Notes: generated by a model from the letters alone, not told the origin. DNA of 64,000 bases from Orbilia blumenaviensis (GCA_036872755.1 JAVHNS010000014.1:1-64000); one strand, 5' to 3'; numbered from the stretch's first letter, positions 13,100-23,925 are shown. Numbers and translations are program-made.

Positions 13100-13553
13100 A
13101 TGTCCGACAAAGACGTACGTAATATAGTAAACGCAATGACGAATGACACGTATTGGGCATTGAAGAGGTTGCACTGTCATTCAGTCATATTAGCCGCTCA
13201 GTTGAGTATATTGTCGTATACAACTAGCTCAAGCAATCAAAGCCCCGGGCCTGTCACCAGTCACTCGTCAAAATTGTTTCCATCCCTTACAACCGTAGAT
13301 CCGGTGGATAGATTCGATAACATAGCAGACGCGTCAACAATGGAAACCACTACAACCCTAGCTGAATTTCTGCCCAGGAAAAAAAGCGTCCACCGCATCC
13401 AATACACCTATGTCTGAAAGCGCCGACTCTCCTAGAGTTACACCAATGTCACCCATCCAAATCCTGCCGACACGGGTCAACCGTGGTAAGGCAAGCAGTT
13501 ACGTTTGGCAGGACATGCCTGTGGGCGAGGGTCGGAAGGGTATCCGAAATTAG
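13100..13553 (+). pseudogene. Frameshifted Ser/Thr/Pro-rich ORF, unknown
   Basis: The 13100-13417 frame (105 codons) is protein-like up to a run of seven A near 13,379-13,385. From there the next frame continues as a Ser/Pro-rich reading (MSESADSPRVTPMSPIQIL) to a stop at about 13,553. A one-base slip in the homopolymer would explain the break, which could be a real mutation or a sequencing indel. Function unknown. Confidence 0.35.
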
Positions 13554-13604
13554 CTTATAATTCACCAACCGTTTCCTAAACACATACGCCCCATTTACAC
13601 CCGC

Positions 13605-13770
13605 TATTAGTTTAGTTTAGTCACCATCCTTAATACAAGCCACAGCCACTCTTTGGTTATTTTGTACAGTACAAGCCACGTCGTAACCGACCTATGTTTG
13701 GTATATAAGTTGGGTGACCTGGAGAGTGTGTATACGGTTTGGGTCCGTGTACAAACCCTCGGTACACAAT
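13605..13770 (+). repeat. Dispersed repeat family, copy 1
   Basis: Contains CACGTCGTAACCGACC, a GGTGACCTGGAGAG core and GTATACGGTTTGGGTCCGTG. The same order of blocks recurs near 17.5 kb (inverted), 20.5 kb and 24.6 kb. It has no coding capacity and I saw no terminal repeats, so it may be a SINE- or MITE-like element of about 165 bp. Confidence 0.65.
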
Positions 13771-13989
13771 GCCCCAAGCAAGCTGACACAAAGAAACCAA
13801 CCCACAAGACAACCACAGAACCGAAAGCAGGCTCCAAACAACCTTCATTATCGGCTTTACAGGACACGCAGCCACTTGTATACCCGAAAAGGAGAGCAAA
13901 AACCCACTAGCGCGCAACAAATCTTGCTCTCCTTTTCATGTCACCCGGCTGACAACCCACTCCCACTAAAGAGCCCGCTGAAACGTCTC

Positions 13990-14140
13990 CAATAGTCTTG
14001 AAGTTAGGACAAGACAAGGTATTATCGAACTCATTTACCATCTCATATCCGCAATGGAGAATGACATCCTTCCCTTCGTTATTTTCCTTATCGTTCCCGT
14101 TCTTGGGCGCATGAGTGACTCGGATAATGATATTCGACGC
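13990..14140 (+). pseudogene. Mot1/BTAF1-like HEAT-repeat fragment
   Basis: About 45 codons read TRQGIIELIYHL and then FLIVPVLGRMSDSDNDIR. The segment VPVLGRMSD preceded by hydrophobic residues is characteristic of the conserved region just upstream of the SNF2 ATPase of Mot1/BTAF1, the TBP-removing ATPase. Codons here (ATC, CTC, GTT, CTT) resemble host genes rather than the surrounding ATA/GTA-rich fragments. The reading stays open to 14,272 but no longer resembles Mot1. Best read as a short copied piece of a host gene; the family call is from memory of the motif. Confidence 0.5.
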
Positions 14141-14219
14141 CTGTTATGGTCGACAACCAACAACACGCGAAGAGAAACAAAAATAAGTTCCAAGAAACCG
14201 GAGTCTATCAAGGGAAGCA

Positions 14220-14555
14220 TTGTCGATCATGGGGGCAAAGGAAACCCAAAATGCGTACGAACTGACAGATGAACAGATGTATATGATGTTCTGCATAGAA
14301 GCCATAGTAATAGAACTACTCAGTCGAGATGTCGGTAACGTACCCAAGGAGGCGCACGACTTGATTGCTAATGTAGATCACGATGTAACGGTGAAGAAAG
14401 CATATAACGATCCGGTGCAGATTCTGCTCAACGCCATGACCGAAGATCGTGTGACATTGGAGAACTTTCTACCTGTCTATTTGAATCTAGGGGCATTTGA
14501 TTGTAAGAGCCTTAAAATATTTATACAGGTCTTCAATGCACCCAGGCTAGTATAA
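14220..14555 (+). pseudogene. 111-codon protein-like ORF, unknown
   Basis: Open from 14220 to the TAA at 14555 with a helical, acidic composition (ELTDEQMYMMFCIEAIVIEL; DPVQILLNAMTEDRVTLENF). Codons include many ATA, GTA and CTA. It could be an intact small ORF or the C-terminal part of a larger one. No domain recognised. Confidence 0.35.
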
Positions 14556-15156
14556 TGCATATTCCCATCATACATATTTACCGAATCGTTAACATTAAAC
14601 ACGGAAATAACACAGAATGGACATTTTTCCTTCGATCGAACATCATCATGAAATTGACTTGGATATTTGCTCTTGTTTCCGCGTACCTTTTCCATTCTGT
14701 TTTTCGAAATGTAGCAGGATGTTCTGTAAGGTTCAAGTTATTATTTCCTAATGTTCCGAAGTGTGCTCGTTGTTCTCTCTGTTGGTGCCCGTAATCATTG
14801 TATGTTATTCACCGCCCCATGTTCAAACCATGTATACCCTATAGGCACCCCATCCGTGCCCACTCACTAGACAGCCACCGTCCTTCGTTCAATAGACAAG
14901 AGAATAAATCCCTTCAGTTTCGTTCACTGGCAGTTCGTTCACAGCCAGAGTTTGGTGTGTTAGTTGGCGGTTTTGAGATCCATGCAACGGATTTTGCTCA
15001 CAATGATGCGCATACAACGGCTGTCACAGCCACTCGCACGGGCGAGACTCTGCATACGAGTCCTATAATGCGCATCTCTATCCGGCGCTTTGGCAGTGAT
15101 GGTTGTTTTCTCTTCCAGACCCTTTTCACGTGGATTCGACTTCAGCCAGTCGCATA

Positions 15157-15720
15157 TCATATTCTAGTCTTCAGAGAAGTATGTGAACCTAACGCTTTTG
15201 AGGAATCACACTTTTCGTGGTGTATTGAGACACTTACATAAGGAAAATGTTCCATCACATCGCGCACTACGTTTATAAATACAGTAAAGTTCACGTCTTC
15301 GCATAATTGACGAAACGTCTCCGACGTTGTAACGGGATTGTTGGCATTGGTGCGTCCTGTCCTGCTTACTATGTACGTGACCGCAGAATCGTTACCCTTA
15401 GGCAGACTGATAGAGTGCCTAGAAAGGAAACCGTTTACAGATGTAAGCTTGCATAATGTCTTCCTACTTTGAGAGAGGTTGACTGTGGCGAGGTATCTGG
15501 TAGTCCTACATCTCAAGTTTTTATCCGCCAGCCTCAATTTCAGAACTTTAATATGAATTCCGCGATGACAGGCTGAGCTTTTGTGAGTCCATATTTCTTA
15601 AGATGAGAGAGATGCGCCCGTTCTAATGGATTCTGTCGGAACGAGGGTTGTCGGCGACGCTCTACTGACGGCAGTATTTCTGACTACAGTGACAGGTACT
15701 TTCGTTTGCTTTTCTTGCTC
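15157..15720 (-). pseudogene. Frameshifted ORF, unknown
   Basis: On the - strand a 126-codon frame (15537-15157) contains TSETFRQLCEDVNFTVFINV. Upstream, a second frame holds PLERAHLSHLKKYGLTKAQP and ends about 15,550. The two read as one decayed gene of roughly 170 codons. No family recognised. Confidence 0.3.
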
Positions 15721-16000
15721 TCAGTAGATATTCCCCATTCTCAAGGGTATTTCATCAGGTACATCCAATCTAGAATTTCCGTCAGTAATGAGGCAACATG
15801 GGTTTTGCAACAGACCGGCTGTACCGTAGTTGGGAGCAGCCGTCATGTCCTTGGAACTAAATTGAGAAAAATTAGAGTAAAGAGACCGGTTGAGCGATAC
15901 GTAGTTCGTTGGGCTTGTTGCTATCGTCACTCGGGCTGGATGATTTCTCTGAGTCTGCAATGTGGTTGGGACGATGCGTGGGCAGGGAGCGGTTGTTATT
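15721..16000 (-). pseudogene. Frameshifted ORF, unknown
   Basis: The - strand frame 15960-15721 contains SSKDMTAAPNYGTAGLLQNP and ends in GNIY. Just upstream another frame reads NHIADSEKSSSPSDDSNKPN. This suggests a Ser-rich region joined to a folded region by one shift. Function unknown. Confidence 0.25.
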
Positions 16001-16137
16001 CACCTTCATAGATTTTAGTGCCGCCCCCAGTTCACCGATGTCCCTGTAACTCTTGCTGTTGTCGCAAGTCTGTAATCAGGAAACTGTAAGTTGCTAATGG
16101 TAATATAAGGATGGACAAGCCTCTCCAGAGATAGTAG

Positions 16138-16740
16138 TTGGGCTTGCCGCGGACGAAGTCAAAACATACTCAAGTAATCAGTAGCAATAAATCCGCCGAC
16201 CCTAAGAGGCTTGTACTAATAGGAATAGACATTGCCAGTACCACAGTCGAAGACTTCAATGAGGACGCTACTTCTGAACTTTCTCGAACTCTATTCAAGT
16301 TGTCAGGTATACATATTAACGCGCTCAAAGAAATACCGGTGGGATATGGACTTGATCGCACGACAAGTGTAGACCCTTGGCAGAGGCTGGTATGAAATCT
16401 ATGGTTGCCCGTTGGAAGCAATGTGTTTATATCTGTGTCACATGTCCAGCCCAATACATCCCATATGTGGGCCACGGTGACAAATTACGATATGTTCAAG
16501 GTCGTACACGTGTTAGATAGGTTGTTGACACCCAAGCCACCCAAGCCCAGTTGCGCCCCCGTAGGCTTCAATAACGAAGTACGATTGAAGGGCAGATGGG
16601 TACCACATCTATTGGATATAGTACTAGCCGAATACCTTGTAGACGGTCACAGCATCACCGGTCGTCGGTCGGTATGTGCCACTCCGGACTGGTTTTTCGG
16701 ATGGTGTTTGCCGGCGGGTCTAAATGCTACCGTATCATAA
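16138..16740 (+). pseudogene. Two consecutive protein-like ORFs, unknown
   Basis: The 16138-16395 frame (RLVLIGIDIASTTVEDFNED) and the 16405-16740 frame (VPHLLDIVLAEYLVDGHSIT) follow closely on the + strand. The second has 111 codons and good protein composition. Both use ATA/GTA/CTA codons. They may be two halves of one broken gene. No motif recognised. Confidence 0.3.
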
Positions 16741-16982
16741 GCGAATTTCTTTCGACTTATTTTCTCTACGTGCATCCTATGTTTAAATATGGCCTTGGAA
16801 TAATATTTGTGCTCATCTTTTTCTATTTGGTGGGGTGTTTCCAGAGACAGGCTGTACCCCGGTATCGTCAGGATTATGATGCCTCAGGATCGCGATCGAC
16901 TATATCTTCTTGGTATAACACACCTATTTGTATAGCTGCATTTGATCCCAGTACCGTAGCAATGCTTTTTAGTACCCACGTA

Positions 16983-17376
16983 TTACTCTGCGGTATTAGG
17001 AGAGTTCGTTTCTCTTCTTACGGGACGAAATGATGCTATGATGTTTGTTTTGGCTTCCGTGTAGACTTTCATCAGACATGCCGCAATAGCGAGCTGTGGG
17101 TGGTAATTTATCATACACGAATTGTTCACCTCGCGAATTATCTGGATCTTATGTCCCATAATATAGGGTGCCATCACATACCATCTGTTGTCATGGGTCC
17201 ATTCAATATTCACAAAGTACAATCTGGATGTATGTGCACACAAACCCACCCAACTGCACCACAACTAAGGTTCTAAATCCCTAATAGCTTGGGAAAATAT
17301 AGGTATAGCTTCTTCCCGCGCACTAGTTACTGTAATAACTAACGCTGTGCTGGCACATACGATTACATCAACCATA
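16983..17376 (-). pseudogene. Broken - strand ORF, unknown
   Basis: A first - strand frame starts near 17,375 (MVDVIVCASTALVITVTSAR) and is interrupted near 17,270. A second, 17264-16983 (93 codons), contains RLYFVNIEWTHDNRWYVMAP and QLAIAACLMKVYTEAKTNII. Both are protein-like and share the codon bias of the island. Function unknown. Confidence 0.3.
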
Positions 17377-17479
17377 GTTTCACGTTAGTTTAAAGCTATA
17401 CTTTACGTGTTGACTTTTGACCCCGTGTTGGACGATCTGTGACAATCTACCTGCTCCTAGCATGATAAGTCTCTGTAAG

Positions 17480-17690
17480 ACATCCAGGAAAGTGCATCAA
17501 GCTGTACAAAGTTGTGGACCGAAAGTTTGTCCACGGTACCAAACCGTATACCAAGCTCTCCAGGTTCACCCGACCAATACACCAAATAGAGGTCGGTTAC
17601 GACGTGGCTTGTACAAAGACTTATTCAACTAAAGAGTGACCGTGATTGTATTAAACAAGGTGAACTGACTAAGACTAATTTACACTAAGG
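17480..17690 (-). repeat. Dispersed repeat family, copy 2 (inverted)
   Basis: Read on the - strand this segment contains CAAGCCACGTCGTAACCGAC, a CCTGGAGAGCTTGGTATACG block and a CCGTGGACAAACTTTCGGT block, in the same order as the copy at 13.6 kb. It is preceded by CACTCTTTAGTTG, also shared. Confidence 0.65.
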
Positions 17691-17699
17691 ATGGAAGTA

Positions 17700-18170
17700 T
17701 TTGAGGGATGGTGGGTTGTGGCATAAATATGCACACGTTACCGAAGGCACATGGGGTGTGTTTAAACGTTTGGGCGGAAACTTCTCACAACTCGCCGGAG
17801 AAGAGAAATTAACGTAGGCTCTGCCTACGAGATATAGGAATACCAAAATAGTTACCGTGACACATAGATGTTTAAGTCGTTGAGGGAGAACCTGCCTTTC
17901 TTGATACCTAACGAGTCAACTAGCCACGCGGAGCGTCCCCGCGCGCCAATTTCGAGGCTCGGAACGGCCCTAGTGTTCGGCTTGCCAACTTAGATAGGTG
18001 CCTTCTTTTATCCATACCTGAGGTTCCGTGTATCCATATCCAACAAACTGCACGTAGGACTCCACGAACATTCAATGCTGCTGAAATTATTGAAACTACT
18101 TGGCGTCATATTGTGTGATGCTGGCTGCCTGAAAAATGCTTCTTCGGCGTTCACAGTTCGCGGGTTATTG
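17700..18170. other. No gene recognised
   Basis: Mixed composition with short open frames only. I see nothing that I can name. Confidence 0.4.
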
Positions 18171-18178
18171 GCATGCAT

Positions 18179-18462
18179 GGACCTTCAGTTATATACGGTA
18201 CACCAGCCCTACCGACAATAGTGATAAGAGAAGAAAGCGGTGATCTGGAGCACATATTAACTTACCCACAGCACAGCCTCCATAAGATTCGCTACCCCAC
18301 ACTCAGAAACACTGGCACTGGCCCTGTCCGGTAGGAACATAAGTTACACACCTGACGATAGGACAGTTATGGTACTTACACCGTGGACGGCCGATTGTGT
18401 CCACTGCAGTTCTGCAGTACGTGGCAGAGAACCTAGACTCTATCAAAGGGCTGTACATGTGA
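18179..18462 (+). pseudogene. ORF fragments, unknown
   Basis: Two protein-like + strand pieces lie in different frames: 18179-18334 (VIYGTPALPTIVIREESGDL) and about 18,355-18,462 (RPIVSTAVLQYVAENLDSIK). They look like consecutive parts of a broken gene with the island's codon bias. Function unknown. Confidence 0.3.
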
Positions 18463-18540
18463 TTTATTTGAAAACTATACGATGGACAACTGCTACCATA
18501 GTATCTTGGATGTGATATCGCTGAATGAATCCCTAATAAC

Positions 18541-19011
18541 GTGCTTGGTTACCATGACTTCGTTTTCTCCTATGAAACCGCCGTTATTATCGTCTATTAT
18601 TACTGTAGCCTGTGGTGTAGACCAGTCGCGAGGCTTACCGTATCCGTGTTCATGCAGCCTATAAAAAAAGAAAAAGTAAAGGTTATTTTAGGGTATCACC
18701 GTCTTCTATTTGGATATCACTCTCTCCATCTTTGGTCTCGTCTCGTTGGAGTGATATGTACTGTAGCCCTGCTGGGATCTAGTTACCGTGCATATGCGAG
18801 CTTAGCCACTTACGACTGTTTCATACGCCAGATATCTTTCTTATGGCTTCCTTGGAATTTTCATACGATTCCTTACCACTATGGCATGCATTCCTGCTTC
18901 ATAAGATACTATTTGGCTCATACGCGTGAATCTAATTCAAATTGGAATCTGTTAACACCCACACACCTACAGCCGTCATCCCAAATACAGTACAGTATAT
19001 ATCATCCGTAG
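18541..19011 (+). other. 156-codon aromatic-rich open frame, doubtful
   Basis: The longest open frame in this part of the island. It is very rich in Tyr, Phe, His, Cys and Trp, with hydrophobic stretches that could span membranes, but lacks the balanced composition of the nearby fragments. Listed because of its length; it could be chance. Confidence 0.15.
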
Positions 19012-19290
19012 TTAGTGCCACTGTAAAAAGATAGTTCTATCCGGTGTTGGAAGTTTCTAAAAAGCATCGCCAAAATGGATTCTTAGCGTGTCATTGATAC
19101 TTTGACATCATTACCGTAATTGGTAGAATAATCAAAAGTAACGTTAACAAACCAAATTGCAATGGACCGTTGCTTGAATGACCCAGTATAAACATAACTT
19201 TGTAACAAAAATTACTGAATGATAGCGGGCTCGTGGTGTATAGGATCGAATGGTATGAGAAAGAGAAGTAAAGGAATGATGGTTTGAGGA

Positions 19291-19704
19291 CTAGACATGG
19301 ACATGTCCGAAGAGATTATAGCGCCCCATACTCATGCATCTCATAGCGTATTCAATGGTCTCAGCGTCCGCTACATTGAGGCTTCCGTTGGCCATGACTT
19401 CCGTGTTACACCTGACGAGGGTATTGGCAAGCGGGTCATTGACGTTACTCTTACCGAGCACGTGAACCTCCGTAGACTTCGCACCAATACTGAACTTACC
19501 GTTGGCGAAATCTAGCTGTATCTTGTCATCGGAACAGATCATGGATACGCTAATTATATCCATGATATTACTCTGAACGTTAGCTTTCGTGTCGGATAGT
19601 ACCTCCGTAAGTGGAATAGGGACCGCTTCAATGTCACCGATTTTGGTTGCGCTCGTGATTATATAAATCGTACCGGCACTGAGCTTGTCGGTTCTACAAT
19701 CGAG
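19291..19704 (-). pseudogene. 137-codon protein-like open frame, unknown
   Basis: Open on the - strand from a stop at 19,707-19,705 to the TAG at 19,291; the first ATG is at 19,563. It reads like a folded, mostly beta protein (IYIITSATKIGDIEAVPIPL; KIQLDFANGKFSIGAKSTEV) with few Cys/Trp/Ser. The protein-like reading extends well upstream of the ATG, so the start is probably lost. It is one of the best coding candidates of the island. Family unknown. Confidence 0.4.
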
Positions 19705-19855
19705 CTAGTAATGTTTGCTGGAGCGCTTCTTGTGATCCTTGGAACCTAGAGCTTGGAGAATTATGTATAGTTTCATCTATGACGTGGTATGGTATAGCAT
19801 AACTAGACAGAAATATGACACTTCGTACGCATTGGCGGTCTGGGTTTGGTACAGG

Positions 19856-20247
19856 TCACTTCACAAAATTGGATAATGCAGTCAGGTATGAACACGGAAG
19901 GTGAGGTTTGTTGTCAGAATAGGCGCATGCGGCTGAAATGTAGAGTTTCCTGTATGGCTTGCCGAAGGTAGTAGACTTATTACCGTTCCCCTTGTTCATG
20001 TTATTGGTAGTATTCGCTGGGGCGTCGGGGTCGGATCGGACCTTAGGCATGAGAGTTTTGTTCAGAATGCTGCTGGTGTCAGCTCAATTATAATGTTGTC
20101 ATCGTCGTCTTGGTATGAACATACATAGACCACTTGAAGCCTTGAAGACGAGGCCGCAGAGGGGAAGGAGGATTCCATTGCGACTAGTACGAAACCACTC
20201 AAGCAAGCGGGGTGGGGCCGTATTCGGTCCGAGTACAAGGATTTCAC
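19856..20247 (-). pseudogene. Frameshifted ORF, unknown
   Basis: A - strand frame ending at 20,062 contains QVVYVCSYQDDDDNIIIELT. Another, 20050-19856, starts MPKVRSDPDAPANTTNNMNK and contains TFGKPYRKLYISAACAYSDN. They are adjacent in different frames, as in a broken gene. Function unknown. Confidence 0.3.
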
Positions 20248-20469
20248 TGATCACCGACGACGAATGGCGGTGCTTGAGGTTAAAGGCTAAACGGTACGGA
20301 ACCAGGGCAAAGCTCAAGACTGCCAGCTGGAGTTCCTAGAATCCAGTGGCACAGGGAGTGAGTGTGTACTACCCGACGACCTTGTAGCAATTTGTCGTTT
20401 CGATTGCTCCCCATTGTTGCTCGCTAAATGCATACATATTCGTTACCATGTTCAAACCGCCGACACCCC

Positions 20470-20660
20470 ATGTACGCCCCAAGCATGCTCGCTCTTTACA
20501 TAGTCTCCTTAGCTTTAGTTTTAGCCCCTATCCTTATTAGTACAGCCAATACAAGTCGTTCATTGGATCCTATTGTTCATACATCGTAACCAGCTAGTAT
20601 TTAGTGTATTAGCTGGGTGACCTAGAGACTCCTGTACAAAGCTTGTGTCCGAGTACAAGG
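20470..20660 (+). repeat. Dispersed repeat family, copy 3
   Basis: More diverged copy: TAGTACAGCCAATACAAGTC, CATCGTAACCAGCTAG, GCTGGGTGACCTAGAGA and TGTGTCCGAGTACAAGG follow the order and spacing of the copies at 13.6 and 24.6 kb. Confidence 0.5.
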
Positions 20661-20742
20661 ACTTTGTTAAGGATCAGTCGTACATCCCTCTGGTCCCTAT
20701 TTATATCATGCCAGAGGTCTCCAGCCTCTCTTCTCTCTTCAA

Positions 20743-20940
20743 TCATTGTCCTTGTTCTATCGGATTTTGGTGCAGTATTGTTTGTCGAGGCGGACTATTA
20801 AACGACCAAATTGCGCTAGGTTGAATGCATTGTTTAGACGAAAGTGAATTATACATGGTCGCTAGTCTACGGTATTGGATGTAAATTGTTCCGTCGGTCA
20901 TATTAATGCCAACGATGTACACGGCGCCCGCTACTGGCAC
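20743..20940 (-). pseudogene. ORF fragment, unknown
   Basis: A 65-codon - strand frame starting MPVAGAVYIVGINMTDGTIY and continuing IQYRRLATMYNSLSSKQC. It is protein-like with island codon bias. Too short to assign. Confidence 0.25.
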
Positions 20941-21413
20941 ATTGATTAAGGTCCGCGATTGTTTTTATGTTCTCGAGTATGTTTATGTTTCCTATGTTTG
21001 TATCTGCCCCCAGAGTTTCGAGGCTCGCGCAGTGCCTAGGCTATACAGGGGTATCCCCAGGTACACTTCTATAGCCGTATTTGCATCTATGCGATCTTGC
21101 GTTGTAGCCGTATCATATATTTCTATGCTGTTTAACACAATTTACTATATACTACCTAGGGGTGTGTAAAAGACACACATAGTGGATATGGATACGTGCT
21201 CGTTTTGAATTCTAGTGTATACACAAGTCATAAGGAAAGCTAGTCTCCCGTAGCCGGATCCGGTCTGGATTTTGTTGGGTATGGTACTCGTGTTCATGTT
21301 CATCACCATAACCACTAATCTCCTGGATGGGGCTGGGCTAATCTAGAAAGGCCGAATAGTTGGTGACGGCAAGTTATTGTAAGCCTCCACTACTGAGCAG
21401 CTGGCGACTATGC

Positions 21414-21780
21414 TCATGGAGGTACTGAGATGCCGCCGTGTTCTGTCAACTGTTTGGGGATGGCCGTATCTATGTTTAGTTGCTCTGTATCCAGGTTTAT
21501 ATCATCCACACATAGCACCTTGTTGGATGCGAGCGCCGCCGCTGTGCTCATATCCATCCCTTTCCAGTCGGTTAGTTGACTAGCATTTATACTACTGCAA
21601 CAACCGTTTAACGTACTTTCCACTGCTTTAACGATTGTACCCTAAGCTTCCCAATGCCACCCGAGCCGTACAGAAGTATGAATTTACCCGTGACAATTAA
21701 TTGAACCTACGACTGCATTACCGACCAGCTATTTCAGGGTTCCAAACTCTATTCGGTCTTCAAACAGGATAGAGAAGAAA
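21414..21780 (-). pseudogene. SF3-helicase-like remnant (Walker A and B)
   Basis: On the - strand, bases 21667-21647 encode a P-loop GSGGIGK preceded by hydrophobic KFILLY, as in the ATP-binding motif of superfamily 3 helicases. About 45 codons later, in the shifted frame 21623-21414, comes a Walker B-like VLCVDDI near 21,500-21,520, followed by a PKQLTEHGGI segment resembling the motif between B and C. Order and spacing fit an SF3 helicase of the type used by DNA viruses and plasmids. A frameshift separates A from B right after the P-loop Lys, so the gene is dead. No motif C was confirmed. Confidence 0.45.
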
Positions 21781-21867
21781 AATTCCAGCCTAGCGTCGCT
21801 AGATGGCCACAATCAGACTAGGATTTTGGTAAAAATAGACGGCATAATATAAAACGCACCTAATTTC

Positions 21868-22090
21868 TGTCCAGCGGTTCTAAATTTCCACCGTCTCCCA
21901 TGGTTCCCATAGTTTTTATTATCGGTGGCAATTCCGCCAACTCTAGTCCATCATCATCGCCCGTTCCCATGTGTATGGTGGGGCGTCTTGTACAATTGTA
22001 CCTGTGCATATGGAAGCAGTTATGGATCCTGCATCTGTAGCGTTCGTCCGTAAGTAGTTTAGGGATGGTTTGATGGCCTTAGACAATTGA
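21868..22090 (-). pseudogene. Cys/His-rich ORF fragment upstream of the helicase remnant
   Basis: An open - strand frame contains YRCRIHNCFHMHRYNCTRRP and then an acidic GTGDDDGLELAEL. The Cys/His spacing could bind zinc. It lies just upstream of the SF3-like remnant on the same strand and may be part of the same original gene. No match known. Confidence 0.3.
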
Positions 22091-22227
22091 CGACACGCGA
22101 AAGGTTACGTTACATAACCTACCAGATTACATATTTGTATCTTTGTCTCTTCGTTGACCACCGCCCCAACAATTGATAACCGACAAATATACATATGTAT
22201 GTTGGCCGTAGACATAGTAATCAGGCC

Positions 22228-22440
22228 ATGGTGTACAAATTGGTTGTGAAAATCCCCAAAGGTCCTAGGACACCCACGTGGAGTCGCAGATACGTTCCCA
22301 TTCTCGAGATCTCATGATGGCACCATCTACTATTTCGATTATCAAGACACATTATATCTACTGAAGGCAATGTTAAATTGCCTCGGAATGAGAAATAGAT
22401 CACATAGAAATACGGAAGGTAGACAGGCTTTCATATAGCA
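22228..22440 (+). pseudogene. Frameshifted ORF, unknown
   Basis: From ATG 22228 (MVYKLVVKIPKGPRTPTWSR) the frame closes near 22,317. A second frame continues with DGTIYYFDYQDTLYLLKAML to about 22,440. Both are protein-like, consistent with one shift. Function unknown. Confidence 0.3.
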
Positions 22441-22527
22441 TAGATTGGTTCCGTATCTGACGACATAGTATGCATACTTATGCAACGAAACAACGAATCC
22501 GTTTCATACCTCCTCCGCGTGAACGAA

Positions 22528-22979
22528 CTACCTTCGGCACCTAATCCAGGAGTATTGATGCACAGTTAAGCTACCGATGATGTTGTTCCCGTTACAGGTG
22601 TCAGCTGGCAGACTACAGGCTGGTTGAGAGACATACGCGTAGCATCTATGTACGGAATCAACATAGGACCCTAATATATGTGTCTCTGGTTGGGTGTAGT
22701 ACCCACATCCACCTTCAGCGGATCGCATACTATGGGTTACGATATCGAGACTAGTCAAATCCTGGTAAAAACGGGTGGGTTTCCGCTTTGCTTTTCTGGG
22801 ATAACATCCATAGCTCTATAGTGTACGTTTGGACCCTGTGACACTTCTACGAACCCCAATGATTGGTCAGTTATAATTGCTACCAATCCGACAATCTTTA
22901 TATGGCTTAGCACTGCCCTGATGACATGGCTACTGTTCTCAGGGTAATACATAGCGATAGTAAATCCACATCCAAGCAT
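22528..22979 (-). pseudogene. Frameshifted ORF of about 150 codons, unknown
   Basis: Frame 22979-22755 (MLGCGFTIAMYYPENSSHVI; LSHIKIVGLVAIITDQSLGF) stops exactly where frame 22758-22528 (TSLDIVTHSMRSAEGGCGYY) takes over. The two read as one protein with a single shift at about 22,756. Good composition and island codon bias. No family recognised. Confidence 0.4.
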
Positions 22980-23223
22980 ACTTTCTACATTGATATTGAA
23001 GGTGTTAACAGTGCAGATTTATGCATGTATTTGAACAAGTGATTTAGGCTACAGTACAAACCACTCAGCGTGGTTTGGTAGCTGCTGAACATCACAAACT
23101 GGGTGGAAAGTTGGATATGCCAACAAACGAGAGCGAAGGTGGCGTATACGAACCCTCAGATACAACTTACAAGGTTCGAAGCCAACCGGACAGTTATGGC
23201 GCATAAAGGGTACACGCGAATAG

Positions 23224-23544
23224 GTGGTGGGAATGTTAGTAGCTTCCTGTGCACCTGTTTCGGATTATGTACGGTATATAACCGGGACCACAGTGTCTCG
23301 TGCATTGTCATCATACTGCGTGTCTACGGTTCGAATCACGGATTGGCTACAACGCAGCCCCCAGATAAACTATCAGGGTGGCATTGTACTAGAACCTATG
23401 CAAAATATATTCAAAGATGTGACTGTCCGCGATTTATCATCCATGTATCATACCGCAATCATGGACTTAAGCATACTTCCCAAGAATATACACATTTTAT
23501 TTGCATGTAAGAAAGAATATGATGACAAGATATATCGATACTGA
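23224..23544 (+). pseudogene. Family B DNA polymerase remnant (motif A)
   Basis: The 107-codon frame contains YQGGIVLEP (about 23,370-23,400), and fourteen residues after its final Pro DLSSMYHTAI (23,431-23,460), then LSILPKN. This is the layout of polymerase B region II: an aromatic-G-G-x-V-x-x-P block, then D-x-x-S-L-Y-P-S-I-I, then N-x-x/T. The catalytic Asp is present; Phe, Leu and Pro are replaced (DL, SM, YH). The frame ends 28 codons after that block, and no exonuclease or YGDTDS part was found nearby. It is a clear fragment rather than a gene. Polymerase B genes are carried by large DNA viruses, Polintons and linear plasmids; host replicative polymerases are an alternative source. Confidence 0.5.
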
Positions 23545-23559
23545 CATGGACCTATCTAT

Positions 23560-23820
23560 AGCTGTATGGGGGCGTGTGTACAGAGCAAGACAGTCAGGTG
23601 CAATGGAAACTCCAAATGCATGGCACGTGGTATATTGATATCCGTTACGGATCTCAGAAGTCATTATAAAAAGACCAGCGTAACTGTCGCATGGCACAAC
23701 TAGATCTATAGAGCTAACTACTACACTAAGATGTCTTGTTGTGATGATATGACCACCACGCCATCTATGTCCCAAGACGATACGGAATGAATTACGATCT
23801 AAACATGTACATGCGCACAA
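23560..23820 (-). pseudogene. - strand ORF fragment, unknown
   Basis: The frame 23820-23497 contains VVVSSIDLVVPCDSYAGLFI and QYTTCHAFGVSIAPDCLALY. It overlaps the end of the polymerase-like frame on the other strand. Protein-like; no domain recognised. Confidence 0.25.
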
Positions 23821-23925
23821 CCCTCTATTGAAATTTTATCCCGGGTAATCAACCCCAAAAGATAAAAAGTAAAATATGAAATGGACGGAGAATATGCGGG
23901 TAGTCTTTCGGCCGAATATAATAAA

